Shown: positions 42,931 through 53,200, counted from the stretch's first letter. The stretch: 64,000 nucleotides of DNA from Streptomyces gobiensis (GCF_021216675.1 NZ_CP086120.1:1116001-1180000); one strand, 5' to 3'. Notes: generated from the letters alone by a model not told the origin. A program made the numbers and translations.

Positions 42931-43359
42931 TCAGACGAGGGCGAGGGTCACCTCGATGTTGCCGCGGGTCGCGTTGGAGTACGGGCAGACCTGGTGGGCC
43001 TTCTCCAGGAGGTCCTTGGCGGTGGCCGCGTCGACGTTCGGGATGTTCGCCGAGATGGCGACCTTCAGGCCGAAGCCGCCCTCCGGGGTCTTGCCGATGC
43101 CCACCTCGGCGGTGACATTGGAGCCCGAAATGTCGGCCTTCTCCTGGCGGGCGACGACGCCGAGCGCACCCTGGAAGCAGGCGCTGTAACCGGCGGCGAA
43201 AAGCTGTTCGGGGTTGGTGCCCGCGCCGCTGCCGCCCATCTCCTTGGGCGGATTGACGACGACGTCCAGCTTGCCGTCATCGCTGGCGACCCGGCCGTCA
43301 CGGCCGTTCTCGGCGGTGGCCGTCGCGGTGTACAGGACGTCGATGTTCGGGATGGACAT
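42931..43359 (-). CDS. ohr: Organic hydroperoxide resistance protein
   Basis: The 142-residue Ohr has the two redox cysteines in GYSACFQGAL and HQVCPYSNATRGN. It reduces organic hydroperoxides in the cytoplasm using lipoylated proteins. Normally an OhrR gene is adjacent; here the nearby MarR protein lacks the OhrR Cys. Confidence 0.95.
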   Translation of the reverse strand: MSIPNIDVLYTATATAENGRDGRVASDDGKLDVVVNPPKEMGGSGAGTNPEQLFAAGYSACFQGALGVVARQEKADISGSNVTAEVGIGKTPEGGFGLKVAISANIPNVDAATAKDLLEKAHQVCPYSNATRGNIEVTLALV

Positions 43360-43426
43360 ACAAATCCTCCAGTTGAATGGATGACCGAGGGGCTCGCGCC
43401 CACGACCCCGCCGGCCGGGAGTGAGT

Positions 43427-44443
43427 CTAGTCGCCGAGAGCGACGACCATCTTTCCGGTGTTCTGGCCGCGGAGCATGCCGAGGAACGCCTCCACGGCGT
43501 TCTCGATGTCTGAGACGACTGTTTCGTGGTACTTCAACTCGCCCGAGCGGATCCATGCCGCCGTCTCCTCGACGAACCGCGGCCGGAGACCGTTGTGATC
43601 GTTGACGAGCATGCCCTGAAGCCGTAGCCGCTTGCCGATGACCATGGCGAGATTGCGCGGCGCGGCGGGCGGCTCGGTGTCGTTGTACTGCGCGATCATG
43701 CCGCAGAGGGTGGCGCGGCCATGGACCTTGAGCGAACTGATGGCGGCTTCGAGGTGATCGCCGCCGACGTTGTCGAAGTAGACATCGATGCCCTCCGGGG
43801 CAGCCGCCTTGAGCTGCTGTGCCACCGGGCCGCTCTTGTAGTTGAAGGCGGCGTCGAAGCCGTACTCCTCGGTCAGGAGCTTGACCTTCTCGTCCGAACC
43901 CGCGCTGCCGATGACCCGGGACGCGCCCTTGAGCCTGGCGATCTGGCCGACCTGGCTGCCGACCGCGCCGGCCGCGCCGGAGACGAAGACGGCGTCGCCC
44001 TCCTGGAAGGAGGCGACCTCCAGCAGCCCGGCGTAGGCGGTCAGCCCCGGCATACCGAGCACACCCAGATAGGCGCTGAGTGGCGCCAGCTCGGCGGAGA
44101 CCTTCTCCGCGTGGGCGGCGTCCAGCGTGGCGTACTCCCGCCAGCCGAGCCAGTGCAGCACATGGTCACCGGGCGCGAAGCCCGCCGCCTCGGACGCCAC
44201 GACGACACCGACCGCGGAGCCGTCCATGGGCTGGTCGAGCTGGAACGGCGGGACGTAGGACTTGACGTCGTTCATCCGACCACGCATATAGGGGTCAACC
44301 GACATAAAGAGGTTACGCACCAGGATCTGCCCGGACCCGGGTGCGTGGATCGGTGCCTCGCGCAGCGCGAAGCCGTCCGGGGTGGGCCAGCCCTCCGGGC
44401 GGGCGGTCAGATGCCATGCGCGGCCGGTAGCGGGCAAGCTCAT
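43427..44443 (-). CDS. NADP-dependent MDR oxidoreductase (2-alkenal/curcumin reductase-like)
   Basis: This 338-residue zinc-free MDR enzyme of the NADP-dependent alkenal double-bond reductase group has VDPYMRGRMND, VSGAAGAVGSQVGQIARLKG (NADP Rossmann), GIDVYFDNVGGDHLEAAIS. It probably reduces reactive alkenals or quinones, complementing Ohr in oxidative defence. A divergent marR-like gene lies 86 nt upstream. Confidence 0.92.
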   Translation of the reverse strand: MSLPATGRAWHLTARPEGWPTPDGFALREAPIHAPGSGQILVRNLFMSVDPYMRGRMNDVKSYVPPFQLDQPMDGSAVGVVVASEAAGFAPGDHVLHWLGWREYATLDAAHAEKVSAELAPLSAYLGVLGMPGLTAYAGLLEVASFQEGDAVFVSGAAGAVGSQVGQIARLKGASRVIGSAGSDEKVKLLTEEYGFDAAFNYKSGPVAQQLKAAAPEGIDVYFDNVGGDHLEAAISSLKVHGRATLCGMIAQYNDTEPPAAPRNLAMVIGKRLRLQGMLVNDHNGLRPRFVEETAAWIRSGELKYHETVVSDIENAVEAFLGMLRGQNTGKMVVALGD

Positions 44444-44499
44444 GGGAGCACCTCCAAATACTTCAGAATATGAAACAACTGTGCACCTTGATATTTCAG

Positions 44500-44508
44500 G
44501 TTGTCAAC
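44500..44508. promoter_or_regulatory. GTTGTCAAC palindrome in the MarR/oxidoreductase divergent gap
   Basis: A perfect 9-bp palindrome 22-30 nt before the marR start, next to further AT-rich inverted words (TTTCAGG, CTTCAG). Fits the TTG-N-CAA operator pattern of MarR proteins. Confidence 0.5.
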
Positions 44509-44529
44509 TAAACGCGTATCCTGGTGTCC

Positions 44530-44961
44530 ATGACTCCCCGCAAGACGCCCCCCGACCCGCTGGCTCGTGAAGTGGTCGAGCTGATCGGCACCGTCGTGGG
44601 CCGGTACCACGAGGAGTACGACGAGGCCGCGACCGGATACGCGCTGACCGGTGCCCAGGCCCGGGTCCTCGCGCTACTGATGCACGGTCCCCTTCCGATG
44701 CGGCGGATCGCCGAGCAGCTGAAGTGCGAGCCCTCCAATGTGACGGGCATCGTCGACCGGCTGGAGTCCCGTGGCCTGGTGGAGCGCCGGCCGGACCCGT
44801 CCGACCGGCGGGTCAAGCTCGCCGCGACGACGGCTGCGGGCCTGGAGACGGGCACTCGGCTCCGTGACTCGCTCGGTGACTTCGCGCGGGAGCCGCTGGC
44901 GAGGCTCTCCGAGGCGGAGCGGACGGCGCTGCGTGATCTGCTCCGCCGCATGCTGGGCTAG
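44530..44961 (+). CDS. MarR-family regulator
   Basis: This 143-residue winged helix (MRRIAEQLKCEPSNVTGIVDRLESRGLVERRPDPSDRRVKL) is a typical MarR. It is divergent from the NADP oxidoreductase and probably represses it. It lacks the N-terminal reactive Cys of OhrR; the only Cys lies in the recognition region (KCEPSNV). ATG 44530 is preferred over in-frame GTG 44524. Confidence 0.92.
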   Translation: MTPRKTPPDPLAREVVELIGTVVGRYHEEYDEAATGYALTGAQARVLALLMHGPLPMRRIAEQLKCEPSNVTGIVDRLESRGLVERRPDPSDRRVKLAATTAAGLETGTRLRDSLGDFAREPLARLSEAERTALRDLLRRMLG

Positions 44962-44971
44962 CTCCCCGCGC

Positions 44972-45270
44972 AGGTGGGCTCCCCTATCCCGCCCCTTCCC
45001 GGAAACCGGGGCTTCGCCCCGGGCCCCGGGGGTGGCCGGTGCGGGCCGGTGGCCGGGTGTTGTGCCCACCCACAGCCCCTCGCGGGGCTGCGAGTGCCCA
45101 CAACACTGCGAGGTCTGGGCCCACCCACAGCCCCCTCGCGGGGCTGCGAGTGCCCACAACATTGCGGGGTCTGGGCCCACGCCCCTGCCGGGTACTCACT
45201 CGGTACCGGGACCTCGGGGAGCCCCGCCCCTCTACGCAACCCACCACCCACACCAGCCACAGCGCTCCGG
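44972..45270. repeat. Dispersed repeat copy R5 (tandem cores plus module D)
   Basis: A complete core (45057-45106) is followed by a second core lacking the left end (about 45112-45162) and a third short start (45165-45193), each separated by TGCG(A/G)GGTCTGGG. The tail 45232-45270 (CTACGCAACCCACCACCC...GCTCCGG) matches, inverted, an insert in copy R6. The block separates convergent marR and pucR genes. Confidence 0.85.
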
Positions 45271-45286
45271 CCCACCCCGTAGCGGT

Positions 45287-46492
45287 CTACTGTCCGCGCA
45301 GGCGTTTGGCGCGTAGTACCAGTTCCAGTTCGAAGCGGCGGTCCGGGTCGTCGATGCCGTCGCCCCACAGCTCGCGTATCTGCCGCAGCCGGTAGCGGAC
45401 GGTCTGCGGGTGGACGCTGAGCCGGGCGGCGATCTCGGGGGCGCCGCCCCGGGTCTCCAGCCAGGCGAGCAGGGTCTCGGCCAAGCGGCGGCCATGGGAG
45501 GCGCCGCAGTCGTCGAGGGGGGCGAGGAGGCGACGGCCCAGATCGTCGATCAGCTCCTCAGGCGGCAACAGGACCAGCGCCTCGGTGTGCTCCTGGCAGT
45601 GCAGCAGCTCGCCGCTGGGCAGCAGTCCGCGCTGCATCAGGGTGATCGCGGACTGGGCCCAGCGCAGTGACTTGGCGGCGTCGGCGAGGGGCACCGGCGG
45701 GCCTATCGCGCCGGTCCAGCCCGCGGTGGCGCGGCGCAGCAGCTCGGCTCGCCCGGCGGCATCCGGGTCCGGGACCACCATCAGCGGCTGTTCCCGCTCC
45801 ATATCGAGCAGCACATCGGGGCCGACCGCGGGCGGTACGGCCTCCCGGGCGGGCCGTACGAGCACTGCGACCGCGACGGCCTGCGGCACCGGCCAGCCGA
45901 TCCGGGCCGCTCGCTCGGCCAGCAGCTCATCCATCGAGACGTCGCCGCCATGGTCGGTGAGCAGCAGATCGAGCAGCCGGCGCTGGAGCCGCAGCCGCTC
46001 TCCGGCCTGCCGGGCGGCAGCCTCGGCGTAGCCGCGTACGGATTCGGCGACCAGTCCGTCGAGGTACTGAAAGCCGGACTCGGCCAGCTCGTACATGGCG
46101 GGGGCCGGGATCTCGGCCTGCTGGCCGATCTCGGCGAGGCGGCGCCAGGCGAGCCGGACGCCGAGCCGGTAGATAGCCTGCAGCGAGTCCAGGCTTCGCC
46201 CTTGCAACAGCTCGCCCCGGCCGAATTCCTGGAAGACCCGGGGGTGCACATGCGGGCTGCCCAGACCGGTGGCCAGATGCTCCACAAAGTGCTCGAGGGC
46301 CCGGCGGATGCCGATGAGGGACATGGGCTCGCCGGACTCGTCCAGGATGACCGGGAGTCCGGGGTACTCACGGCGGATCTCGCGCAGGATGTCCTGGGCG
46401 AGCACGGGGATCTCGTTCCGGGCCCGTTCGGCGAACTGCCGCAGCTGGGTCGCCGGGACATCACCCCAGGCGGAACGCACCGTGGCGGTCAC
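45287..46492 (-). CDS. PucR/CdaR-type transcriptional regulator
   Basis: This 401-residue regulator has C-terminal HTH PEIAARLSVHPQTVRYRLRQIRELWG and a long N-terminal helical/ligand region. Architecture is similar to FasR. It is preceded by a small membrane protein gene 2 nt upstream on the same strand. Target genes unknown; the adjacent divergent DUF3068 gene is a candidate. Confidence 0.9.
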   Translation of the reverse strand: MTATVRSAWGDVPATQLRQFAERARNEIPVLAQDILREIRREYPGLPVILDESGEPMSLIGIRRALEHFVEHLATGLGSPHVHPRVFQEFGRGELLQGRSLDSLQAIYRLGVRLAWRRLAEIGQQAEIPAPAMYELAESGFQYLDGLVAESVRGYAEAAARQAGERLRLQRRLLDLLLTDHGGDVSMDELLAERAARIGWPVPQAVAVAVLVRPAREAVPPAVGPDVLLDMEREQPLMVVPDPDAAGRAELLRRATAGWTGAIGPPVPLADAAKSLRWAQSAITLMQRGLLPSGELLHCQEHTEALVLLPPEELIDDLGRRLLAPLDDCGASHGRRLAETLLAWLETRGGAPEIAARLSVHPQTVRYRLRQIRELWGDGIDDPDRRFELELVLRAKRLRGQ

Positions 46493-46494
46493 GG

Positions 46495-46680
46495 TCAGTC
46501 CTCGTCCGGCGCGGACGTCGGTGTGGGGGATCGGGTCTCCTCATGGTGCGGGAAGTGCACGAGCGGCACATTGGGCTGCTCGGGGCTGGCATTGAGCAGG
46601 GCTACGGCGCCCAGGGCAGCGCCCACAGCGAGTAGCGCCGCAACGACGCAGGTCAGGGCGGCTGCGAGGAGTCTGTGCAT
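46495..46680 (-). CDS. Small single-pass membrane protein
   Basis: This encodes 61 residues with one N-terminal transmembrane helix (LLAAALTCVVAALLAVGAALGAVALL) and an acidic, Pro/Thr-rich tail (PTPTSAPDED). The stop lies 2 nt from the start of the PucR-like gene, so they are cotranscribed. A GAGAGG site is 10 nt before ATG. Could be a membrane partner sequestering the regulator; no direct evidence. Confidence 0.7.
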   Translation of the reverse strand: MHRLLAAALTCVVAALLAVGAALGAVALLNASPEQPNVPLVHFPHHEETRSPTPTSAPDED

Positions 46681-46870
46681 GGCGCGGCGGACCTCTCTTC
46701 ACGGTTGCACTGCACCAGTGATCGCCCCCGACCCCAGTTTCGTCTGCTGAGTCTGGAAGGGCATTGACGAGCTGTCAAGAGTTCGCCTACGGTCACCGGC
46801 CCAGACAAGTGTTACTCACTGTCTTCACATCTCGTACGAACGGGCACTACACCCTCCGGGAGCACCCGCC

Positions 46871-47836
46871 ATGCGCCGTTCCGCCTCACCTCTCTCGCTG
46901 ATTCTCCTCGGGCTGGGCGTGTTTCTGCTGGTCCTGGGCCCGCTGCTGGCCTGGTACGTGGAACCGCGGGCCAAACGCACGCCGATCGACGTGGAGCAGA
47001 CCACGGTCTTTTCCGGGCGTGGCAGCTACTTCGACCAGCAGGCGCTCAAGACCCAGGACGACCAGCGGCTCACCATCACCCGGCGGGTGATGGGCAATGT
47101 CTCGGAAAGCGAGAAAAACGGGGTCGCCGTCTGGGACGTATCGACCACCATCGACAATCCGCAGACCCTGAAACGGGAGGATCCACGCAAATCATTTCAG
47201 TGGTCCACCGAGCGCTGGGTCACCGACCGGAAGACCAACGCCCCGGTGCACTGCTGCGAGGAGGCTCCCCAACCCTTCGCCGGTGAGGCGTACCTGAAGT
47301 TCCCCTTTGATGTGCAGGAGCGGAGTTACCGCTGGTGGGACGGCACGCTGAAGGACACCGTGGCGCTCCGCTACCAGGGCCGGACGAAGGTACGGGGCTA
47401 TGAGGGCCTGCGCTTCACGGGCACCGTGAAACCCACCAAATCGGGCACCAGGCAGGTGCCCGGGCGGCTGGTCGGAGTAGACCGGCCGCAGGTGATGGCC
47501 GAGGAGTGGTACTCCAACTCCGGCATCGAGCTCATCGTCGACCAGCGCACCGGCCGGATCCTCAGGGCCACCATCGGGCCGAAGGTGACCCTGCGCGCAC
47601 CGGGCAGCGACAAGGACGCCCAGGTGCTGCTGGCGAGCGACAAGATCGCGTTCACCCCGGAGACCCAGCGCAAGCAGGTCGACCAGGCCAAGGCCGACAG
47701 CCGCAAGCTCCAACTGGTCGGCGAGACGGTGCCGATCGGCGGCGGCGCGGCCGGGGCGGCACTGGCCATCGTGGGCGGGGCGCTGGTCGTACGCGGGAAG
47801 CGGGTGAGCCTGCGTGGACGGCCCCGCACCGGGTGA
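46871..47836 (+). CDS. DUF3068 (PorA-like) membrane-anchored protein
   Basis: The product is 321 residues: N-terminal TM helix (LSLILLGLGVFLLVLGPLLAWYV), a large extracellular beta domain (DVEQTTVFSGRGSYFD...), and a C-terminal TM helix (AAGAALAIVGGALVV). The DUF3068 family occurs in Streptomyces, mycobacteria and corynebacteria near cell-envelope glycosylation genes, as here. Role not established; a wall or membrane scaffold is plausible. Confidence 0.88.
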   Translation: MRRSASPLSLILLGLGVFLLVLGPLLAWYVEPRAKRTPIDVEQTTVFSGRGSYFDQQALKTQDDQRLTITRRVMGNVSESEKNGVAVWDVSTTIDNPQTLKREDPRKSFQWSTERWVTDRKTNAPVHCCEEAPQPFAGEAYLKFPFDVQERSYRWWDGTLKDTVALRYQGRTKVRGYEGLRFTGTVKPTKSGTRQVPGRLVGVDRPQVMAEEWYSNSGIELIVDQRTGRILRATIGPKVTLRAPGSDKDAQVLLASDKIAFTPETQRKQVDQAKADSRKLQLVGETVPIGGGAAGAALAIVGGALVVRGKRVSLRGRPRTG

Positions 47837-47863
47837 TCTTGGCGTGAAGTGATGAGGCGCCGG

Positions 47864-47911
47864 GTTCGATCGGGGGCCAAATTGTCACTTCGGTGAGTAG
47901 CCCGATCGAAC
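47864..47911. terminator. Nested hairpin after the DUF3068 gene
   Basis: GTTCGATCGGG (47864-47874) and CCCGATCGAAC (47901-47911) form an 11-bp outer stem; inside, TCAC-TTCG-GTGA (47885-47896) forms a UUCG tetraloop. Probably a terminator separating DUF3068 from the glycan genes. Confidence 0.6.
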
Positions 47912-48008
47912 ACTGCCACGAAAACTGAACGTTCCGTTCACCAGCCGCGCCCCCCGGCTCACAATCCCCACACATCCACTCCCCACCTTGAGACGAGTTG
48001 GAGCACCG

Positions 48009-49217
48009 ATGCCCCAGCACGTGCCACCCCCGTCGGTCGCCGCTCGCGCCACCGCGCACCCCGCGCTCCCCGCGCAGCGGCGTACCACCCAGGCCACCAA
48101 CGTCGAGCCGCCGTCCCCACGCCGGATCGTCTTTCTCGCCCGACGCGACCTCGGCAACCCGGCCGCCGGCGGTTCCGAGCTGCTGATCGACCGGATCGCC
48201 GCCGGGCTCACCGCCCATGGCCATCAAGTCACCCTGCTGTGCGGCGGACCAGCGGCCTACCGGGACTACCGAGTGGTCTCGGCCGGTAGTGACGCAGGTC
48301 ACTTCCTGCGCGCCCGCCGGGCGTTCGCCCGTCAGGTCGGCGACTGCGATCTGCTGGTCGAGGTCTGCAACGGCATGCCGTATCTCGCCCCGCTGTGGCA
48401 CCGCGGCCCCACCCTGTGCCTGGTCAACCATGTCCACACGGATCTGTGGGACATGCGCTACCCGGGCCCGGCCGCCCGGCTCGGCCGCAAGCTGGAGCAC
48501 TGGGCGCTGGCCGACACCCACCGCCGCAATCTGATGGTCGCCGTCTCCGGTTCCACCGCCGACGCGCTGCGCGGTCTCGGGGTGCCGGGTGAGCGCATAC
48601 GTATCGTCCACAACGGCGTCGCGGACCCTGACCCGCTGATGCCGAAATCTCCCGAGCCGCTCTTTCTCGCCATGGGGCGGCTCGTTGAGTACAAGCGGAT
48701 CGATCTGCTGCTGCGGCTGTGGGAACGGGTCCGCCCGGTGACCGGCGGGCGGCTGGTCATCGTCGGCGATGGCCCCGAGCGTGCGCGCCTGGAAGCGATG
48801 GCCGGGCCGGATGTCACCTTCGCCGGGCATGTCTCCGAGTCCGAGAAGCACCGGCTGCTGTGCCAGTCATGGCTGCTGCTGCACCCCTCCATGGTGGAGG
48901 GGTGGGGTCTGGTCGTCATGGAAGCCGCCATCCGCGGCACACCCGCGATCGGCTTCGACATACCGGGTCTTCGGGACTCCATCGAGGATGGCGCGACGGG
49001 GATGCTGGCCCGTGGCGAGAGCTCCTTCGCCGCCGCTTGGTGCACCCTCGCGCTGTCCACGGAGCGCCGCACGGCGCTGGGCCGGGCAGCTGAGCTGCGG
49101 GCGGGCCATTTCCGCTGGGCGAATACGGTCCGCAGCTTCCGCGCCGTGGCCGCCGAGGCGTTCGCCGCCGGCGCTGTCTCCTCCCGCTCCTCCCGGGACC
49201 GGCAGGCGGCGAGGTGA
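48009..49217 (+). CDS. GT4-family glycosyltransferase
   Basis: This 402-residue GT-B retaining glycosyltransferase has N-terminal GNPAAGGSELLIDRIAAGL, donor site VVIVGDGPERARLEAMAG-like (LVIVGDGPER) and the EGWGLVVMEAAIRGTPAIGFDIPG E-x7-E region. It probably adds a sugar to a lipid-linked or surface glycan precursor. GGAG precedes ATG 48009. The stop overlaps the next start (GTGA). Confidence 0.9.
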   Translation: MPQHVPPPSVAARATAHPALPAQRRTTQATNVEPPSPRRIVFLARRDLGNPAAGGSELLIDRIAAGLTAHGHQVTLLCGGPAAYRDYRVVSAGSDAGHFLRARRAFARQVGDCDLLVEVCNGMPYLAPLWHRGPTLCLVNHVHTDLWDMRYPGPAARLGRKLEHWALADTHRRNLMVAVSGSTADALRGLGVPGERIRIVHNGVADPDPLMPKSPEPLFLAMGRLVEYKRIDLLLRLWERVRPVTGGRLVIVGDGPERARLEAMAGPDVTFAGHVSESEKHRLLCQSWLLLHPSMVEGWGLVVMEAAIRGTPAIGFDIPGLRDSIEDGATGMLARGESSFAAAWCTLALSTERRTALGRAAELRAGHFRWANTVRSFRAVAAEAFAAGAVSSRSSRDRQAAR

Positions 49218-49951
49218 CACACGTGAAGGATCCGTCCATCCGGAGATCGGTCGCGTTGTTCCGCGCCTTCAGGAAGGAACAGAGCGACCCCGAGGAGTGC
49301 TACGGCCTGCTGGCGAAGGACGCCGCCGCGCAGGTCGAGCGTTACTCGCCGCTGTCCGGTGCGACCGTGGTCGATGTCGGCGGCGGCAGCGGACACTTCA
49401 CCGAGGAGTTCCGCCGCCGTGGCGCGCACAGCTTCCTGTTCGAACCCGACCTGCGCGAGCTGCGCGCGGGCGGCCGCAAACCGGCGGGCTCCGTCATCGC
49501 CGACGGCTATATGCTGCCGGTCGCCGACGGGGTGGCCGACATCTGCTTCTCCTCCAATGTGCTGGAGCATGTCGCCGACCCGCAGACCTTCCTCAGCGAG
49601 ATGGTGCGTGTCACCCGTCCCGGCGGGCTGATCTACGTGTCCTTCACCAACTGGTACTCCCCCTGGGGTGGCCATGAGACGGCCCCCTGGCACTACCTCG
49701 GCCACGACCGGGCCCGTGCACGCTACCGGCGGCGCACCGGCCGCGAGGCCAAGCACACCCTCGGCGAGAACCTCTTCGCCGTACACATCGGCCCTACTTT
49801 GCGTCATGTCCGGGCCCGCGACGATGTCGAGATCGTCACGGCCCGCTCCCGGTACTGGCCCTTCCTGGCCGGTGCCATCACCCGAGTCCCGGGCTTGCGC
49901 GAGATCGCCACCTGGAACCTTCTTCTCATTCTCCGGCGGAGCCCCCAATGA
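49214..49951 (+). CDS. Class I SAM-dependent methyltransferase
   Basis: The 245-residue enzyme has SAM motif I VVDVGGGSGHFTEEF, an acidic loop (FEPDLREL) and motif VADGVADICFSSNVLEHVADP. It is coupled to the GT4 gene (GTGA overlap), suggesting methylation of the glycan or lipid carrier. GTG 49223 is an alternative start. Confidence 0.9.
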   Translation: MTHVKDPSIRRSVALFRAFRKEQSDPEECYGLLAKDAAAQVERYSPLSGATVVDVGGGSGHFTEEFRRRGAHSFLFEPDLRELRAGGRKPAGSVIADGYMLPVADGVADICFSSNVLEHVADPQTFLSEMVRVTRPGGLIYVSFTNWYSPWGGHETAPWHYLGHDRARARYRRRTGREAKHTLGENLFAVHIGPTLRHVRARDDVEIVTARSRYWPFLAGAITRVPGLREIATWNLLLILRRSPQ

Positions 49952-49989
49952 CGATGAGCAGTCTGCTGCCCGGCCGACGTCCCCGGCCC

Positions 49990-50195
49990 AGGTTCACGCG
50001 ACAACCCCGGAACCCGGGCTCCCGCCCGGAAGCCCGGTTCTTCGGGTGCGGCCCGGTGGCCGGTGTTGTGCCCACCAAGCGTCGCGAGCTCCGTTGCGGG
50101 GTTGACCGGAGCGTCGCGGCCGGTGTGGGTGGGTGGTTGCGTAGCAGGGTGGACCTACGCCCCTCGCGGGGCTGCGAGTGCCCACAACTAGGGGG
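49990..50195. repeat. Dispersed repeat copy R6 (core interrupted by module D)
   Basis: The core begins at 50063 (GTGTTGTGCCCACC) but is broken by about 80 nt, then resumes at CCCCTCGCGGGGCTGCGAGTGCCCACAAC (to 50188). The insert holds CCGGAGCGTCGCGGCCGGTGTGGG...GTTGCGTAG (50106-50144), the inverse of the R5 tail. The repeat's edge abuts AGGGGG, the ribosome binding site of the aftD-like gene. Confidence 0.8.
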
Positions 50196-50200
50196 CGACT

Positions 50201-53200
50201 GTGGCTGACAGCACGCTGACTATGACCCCGGAGCAACCCCGTGGCAGGCGGTGGCTGGTGGGGTTCTGGGCCGTCGTCCTGGTCGCCTTCGTTATCGCCG
50301 CGCCGGGGAACATGACGTTCGAGACCAAGCTGGGGGTCGCCACCGACCCCTGGAAGTTCCTCAGTGATCTGGGGCAACTCTGGTCCGACCGCTCCGGGTT
50401 CGGCGGGATAGCCGACCAGTACATCGGCTACGTCTTCCCGATGCTGCCCTTCTACGCACTGGCCGACCTGCTTCAGGTGCCGGTCTGGCTGGCCGAGCGG
50501 CTGTGGCTGTCGCTCGTGGTCACCGCCGCCTTCTGGGGTGCGCTGCGGCTGGCCGAGCGGCTGCGGATCGGCTCCCCGGGCACCCGGCTGCTGGGCGCGG
50601 CGGTGTACGCGCTGTGGCCGACGTTCACCATCATCGTCGGCTCCACCTCCGCCGGCGCGCTGCCCGGCGCCGTACTGCCGTGGGTGCTGCTGCCGCTGAC
50701 CTCCACGGTCCTCTCCCCCCGGGTGGCCGCGGCCCGTTCCGCGCTGCTGATCCCCTTGATGGGCGGGGTCAACGCGGCCTCCACGCTCGCCGCGCTGCTG
50801 CCGGTGGGGCTGTACATCCTCAGCCGTACCGGCCGGCGCCGCCGCACCCTGGCGTTGTGGTGGACGCCCGGGGTGATCCTGGCGACGCTGTGGTGGGTCG
50901 TCCCGCTGCTGCTGCTCGGCGGTTACGGCGAGGACTTCATGCCGTATGTCGAACAGGCCTGGAACACCACCAGCACCATGTCGGCCGTGGAGATGCTGCG
51001 CGGCGCGGGAAACTGGGTCGCGTATCTGAACTTCGGTGAGGCCTGGCTGCCCGCGGGCTGGCTGATGGCCACCGGGCTGCTCACCATTCTCGGTAGCGCG
51101 CTGGCCGCCGCGCTCGGGCTGGCCGGTCTGGCCCGGCGCGATATGCCCGAGCGGCGCTGGCTGATGCTGACCGTCATCACCGTTACCGCCATCATGCTCG
51201 CCGGGTACGCCGGTGCGCTGGGCGCCCCCTTCGCCGAGGGGGTGCAGGGCTGGCTGGACGGCTGGCTGAAGCCGTTCCGCAATATCTACAAGTTCCAGCC
51301 GGGGCTGGCCCTCGCGCTCACCCTGGGACTGGCGCATCTGGTCAGCGTGCTGGCCCGGCGCCAGGGCACCCGACCGCTGCCGGGCCGCCGCTTTGTGCCC
51401 GCGCTGGCCGCCGTGCTGATCCTCCCGGCGCTGGTGCTGCCGTACGCCAACGGGGACATTCTGCAGCCCGGTGCCTTCAAGGAGCTGCCGAAGCACTGGC
51501 AGCAGACCGCCGGCTGGCTGGAGAAGAACTCCCCGGACACCCGGGCCCTGGTGGTGCCCGCCACCGCGCACGGCGTCTACACCTGGGGCTCCCCCATCGA
51601 TCAGCCGCTGCATGTGCTGGCCGACTCGCCCTGGGCGCAGCGCGACTATGTGCCCTTCGGCACTCCCGGCGAACGGCGTGCGCTGGACGCGGTCGAGCAG
51701 GCGCTGCTGAGCGGCGGCGAAGTCCCGGGCCTGGCCGACTTCCTGGGCCGGGCCGGGCTGTACAACGTCGTGGTCCGCAATGATCTCGACCCCGACCAGA
51801 TCGGCTATGTACCGCCGCAGACCGTCAAGCGCACCCTGGAGGCCTCCGGCTATCGGAAGGTGAAGGGCTTCGGTCCCCTCACCACCGGCGGCCGGATCCC
51901 GCCGAACACACCCGTGGAGATCCAGGGTTTCTATCCGCGGCTCCAGTCCGTGGAGATCTACGAACCCAAGGACACTCCCCGGCCGGGCCAGGTCGAGCTC
52001 CAGCGGGTCGCTGACACCGCCCAGATCAGCGGTGGCCCGGAGGCGCTGCTCCAGCTCTCCGCCGATCCCCTCTTCCGGGACCGCCCCGCCGTGCTCACCG
52101 GCGACAACCACCCGGGACTTGACACCCCGAAGCTACGGGCGGTGGCCGACGGGCTGCGCCGCGCCGACACCCGTTTCGGGCTGGTCAACAACAACACCTC
52201 GTACACCTACACCCGCGAGGAGCGGAACCACTCCGGCAGCCTGCAGAACCCGGGCGAGCAGCCGAAGCAGATCCTGCCCTCCCAGGGATCCAGCCATCAG
52301 ACGGTCGCCACCCTGCGCGGTGCGAAGTCCGTCACCGCTTCCAGCAGTGGCAGCTGGCTCTTCCATCTGCCGCAGTTCGACCCGGTCAACGCCTTCGACG
52401 GCAACGGAGACACCGCCTGGGCGGAAGGCAGCGCGGGCGACAGCAAGGGCCAGTGGATCCGGATCGAGTTCGAGAAGGCGACCGATCTGCGCGGCGCCAT
52501 CGATCTGACCCCGCTGAAGAGTGACGGGCTGCGTCCGGCGCCCACGGCCGTACGGATCGAGACCGACAAGGGCCGCGCCGACAGCACCCTGCAGCCCAGT
52601 GGGGAGACCCAGCGGGTCAGGGCGCCCAAGGGCCCGGCGAAGTGGCTGAAGCTGACCATTCTGGACGCCCAGGAGGCGCGCCCCGGGCTGACCGGTGCGG
52701 GCTTCGCCGAGATCTCCATTCCCAAGGTGCAGGTGACCCGGCTGCTGTCGCTGCCCAACGACATGGGCGGCAGCGCTGCGGACGCTGCCGACGCTGCGGA
52801 CACAGCGGACACTACGGTGGTCTCGCTCCACCGCGCCGCCGACCCGGGCGGCCTCTCCCCGGCCGCCGCCGAGAACGGGCTGCACCGGCAGTTCCGTACC
52901 AGCGGCGCCGGTGAGTACGCGCTGACGGCCAAGGCCCTGGCGGTGCCCGGCAATGAGCTGGACGAGCTGCTCGACAAGGCCGCACCCGGCTCCCGGGACC
53001 GGATCACCGCCGCCACCGAGTCCACCAGCCCCACCGGAACGTCGCTGAGCGCCCGGAATCTGGTGGACGGCGATCTGACCACCGCCTGGATCGCCGGGGA
53101 CAAGCCGGTGATCCACCTCAAGTGGCCGGAGAAGAAGGAGATCGACTCCCTCGTGCTCTCCCGGGCAGGCGGTATCTCTGCCCAGCCCGCCGAGGTGGAG

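Noticed and set aside
44530..44961. MarR protein as OhrR
   Set aside because: Lacks the conserved N-terminal Cys; adjacent to the reductase rather than directly to ohr.
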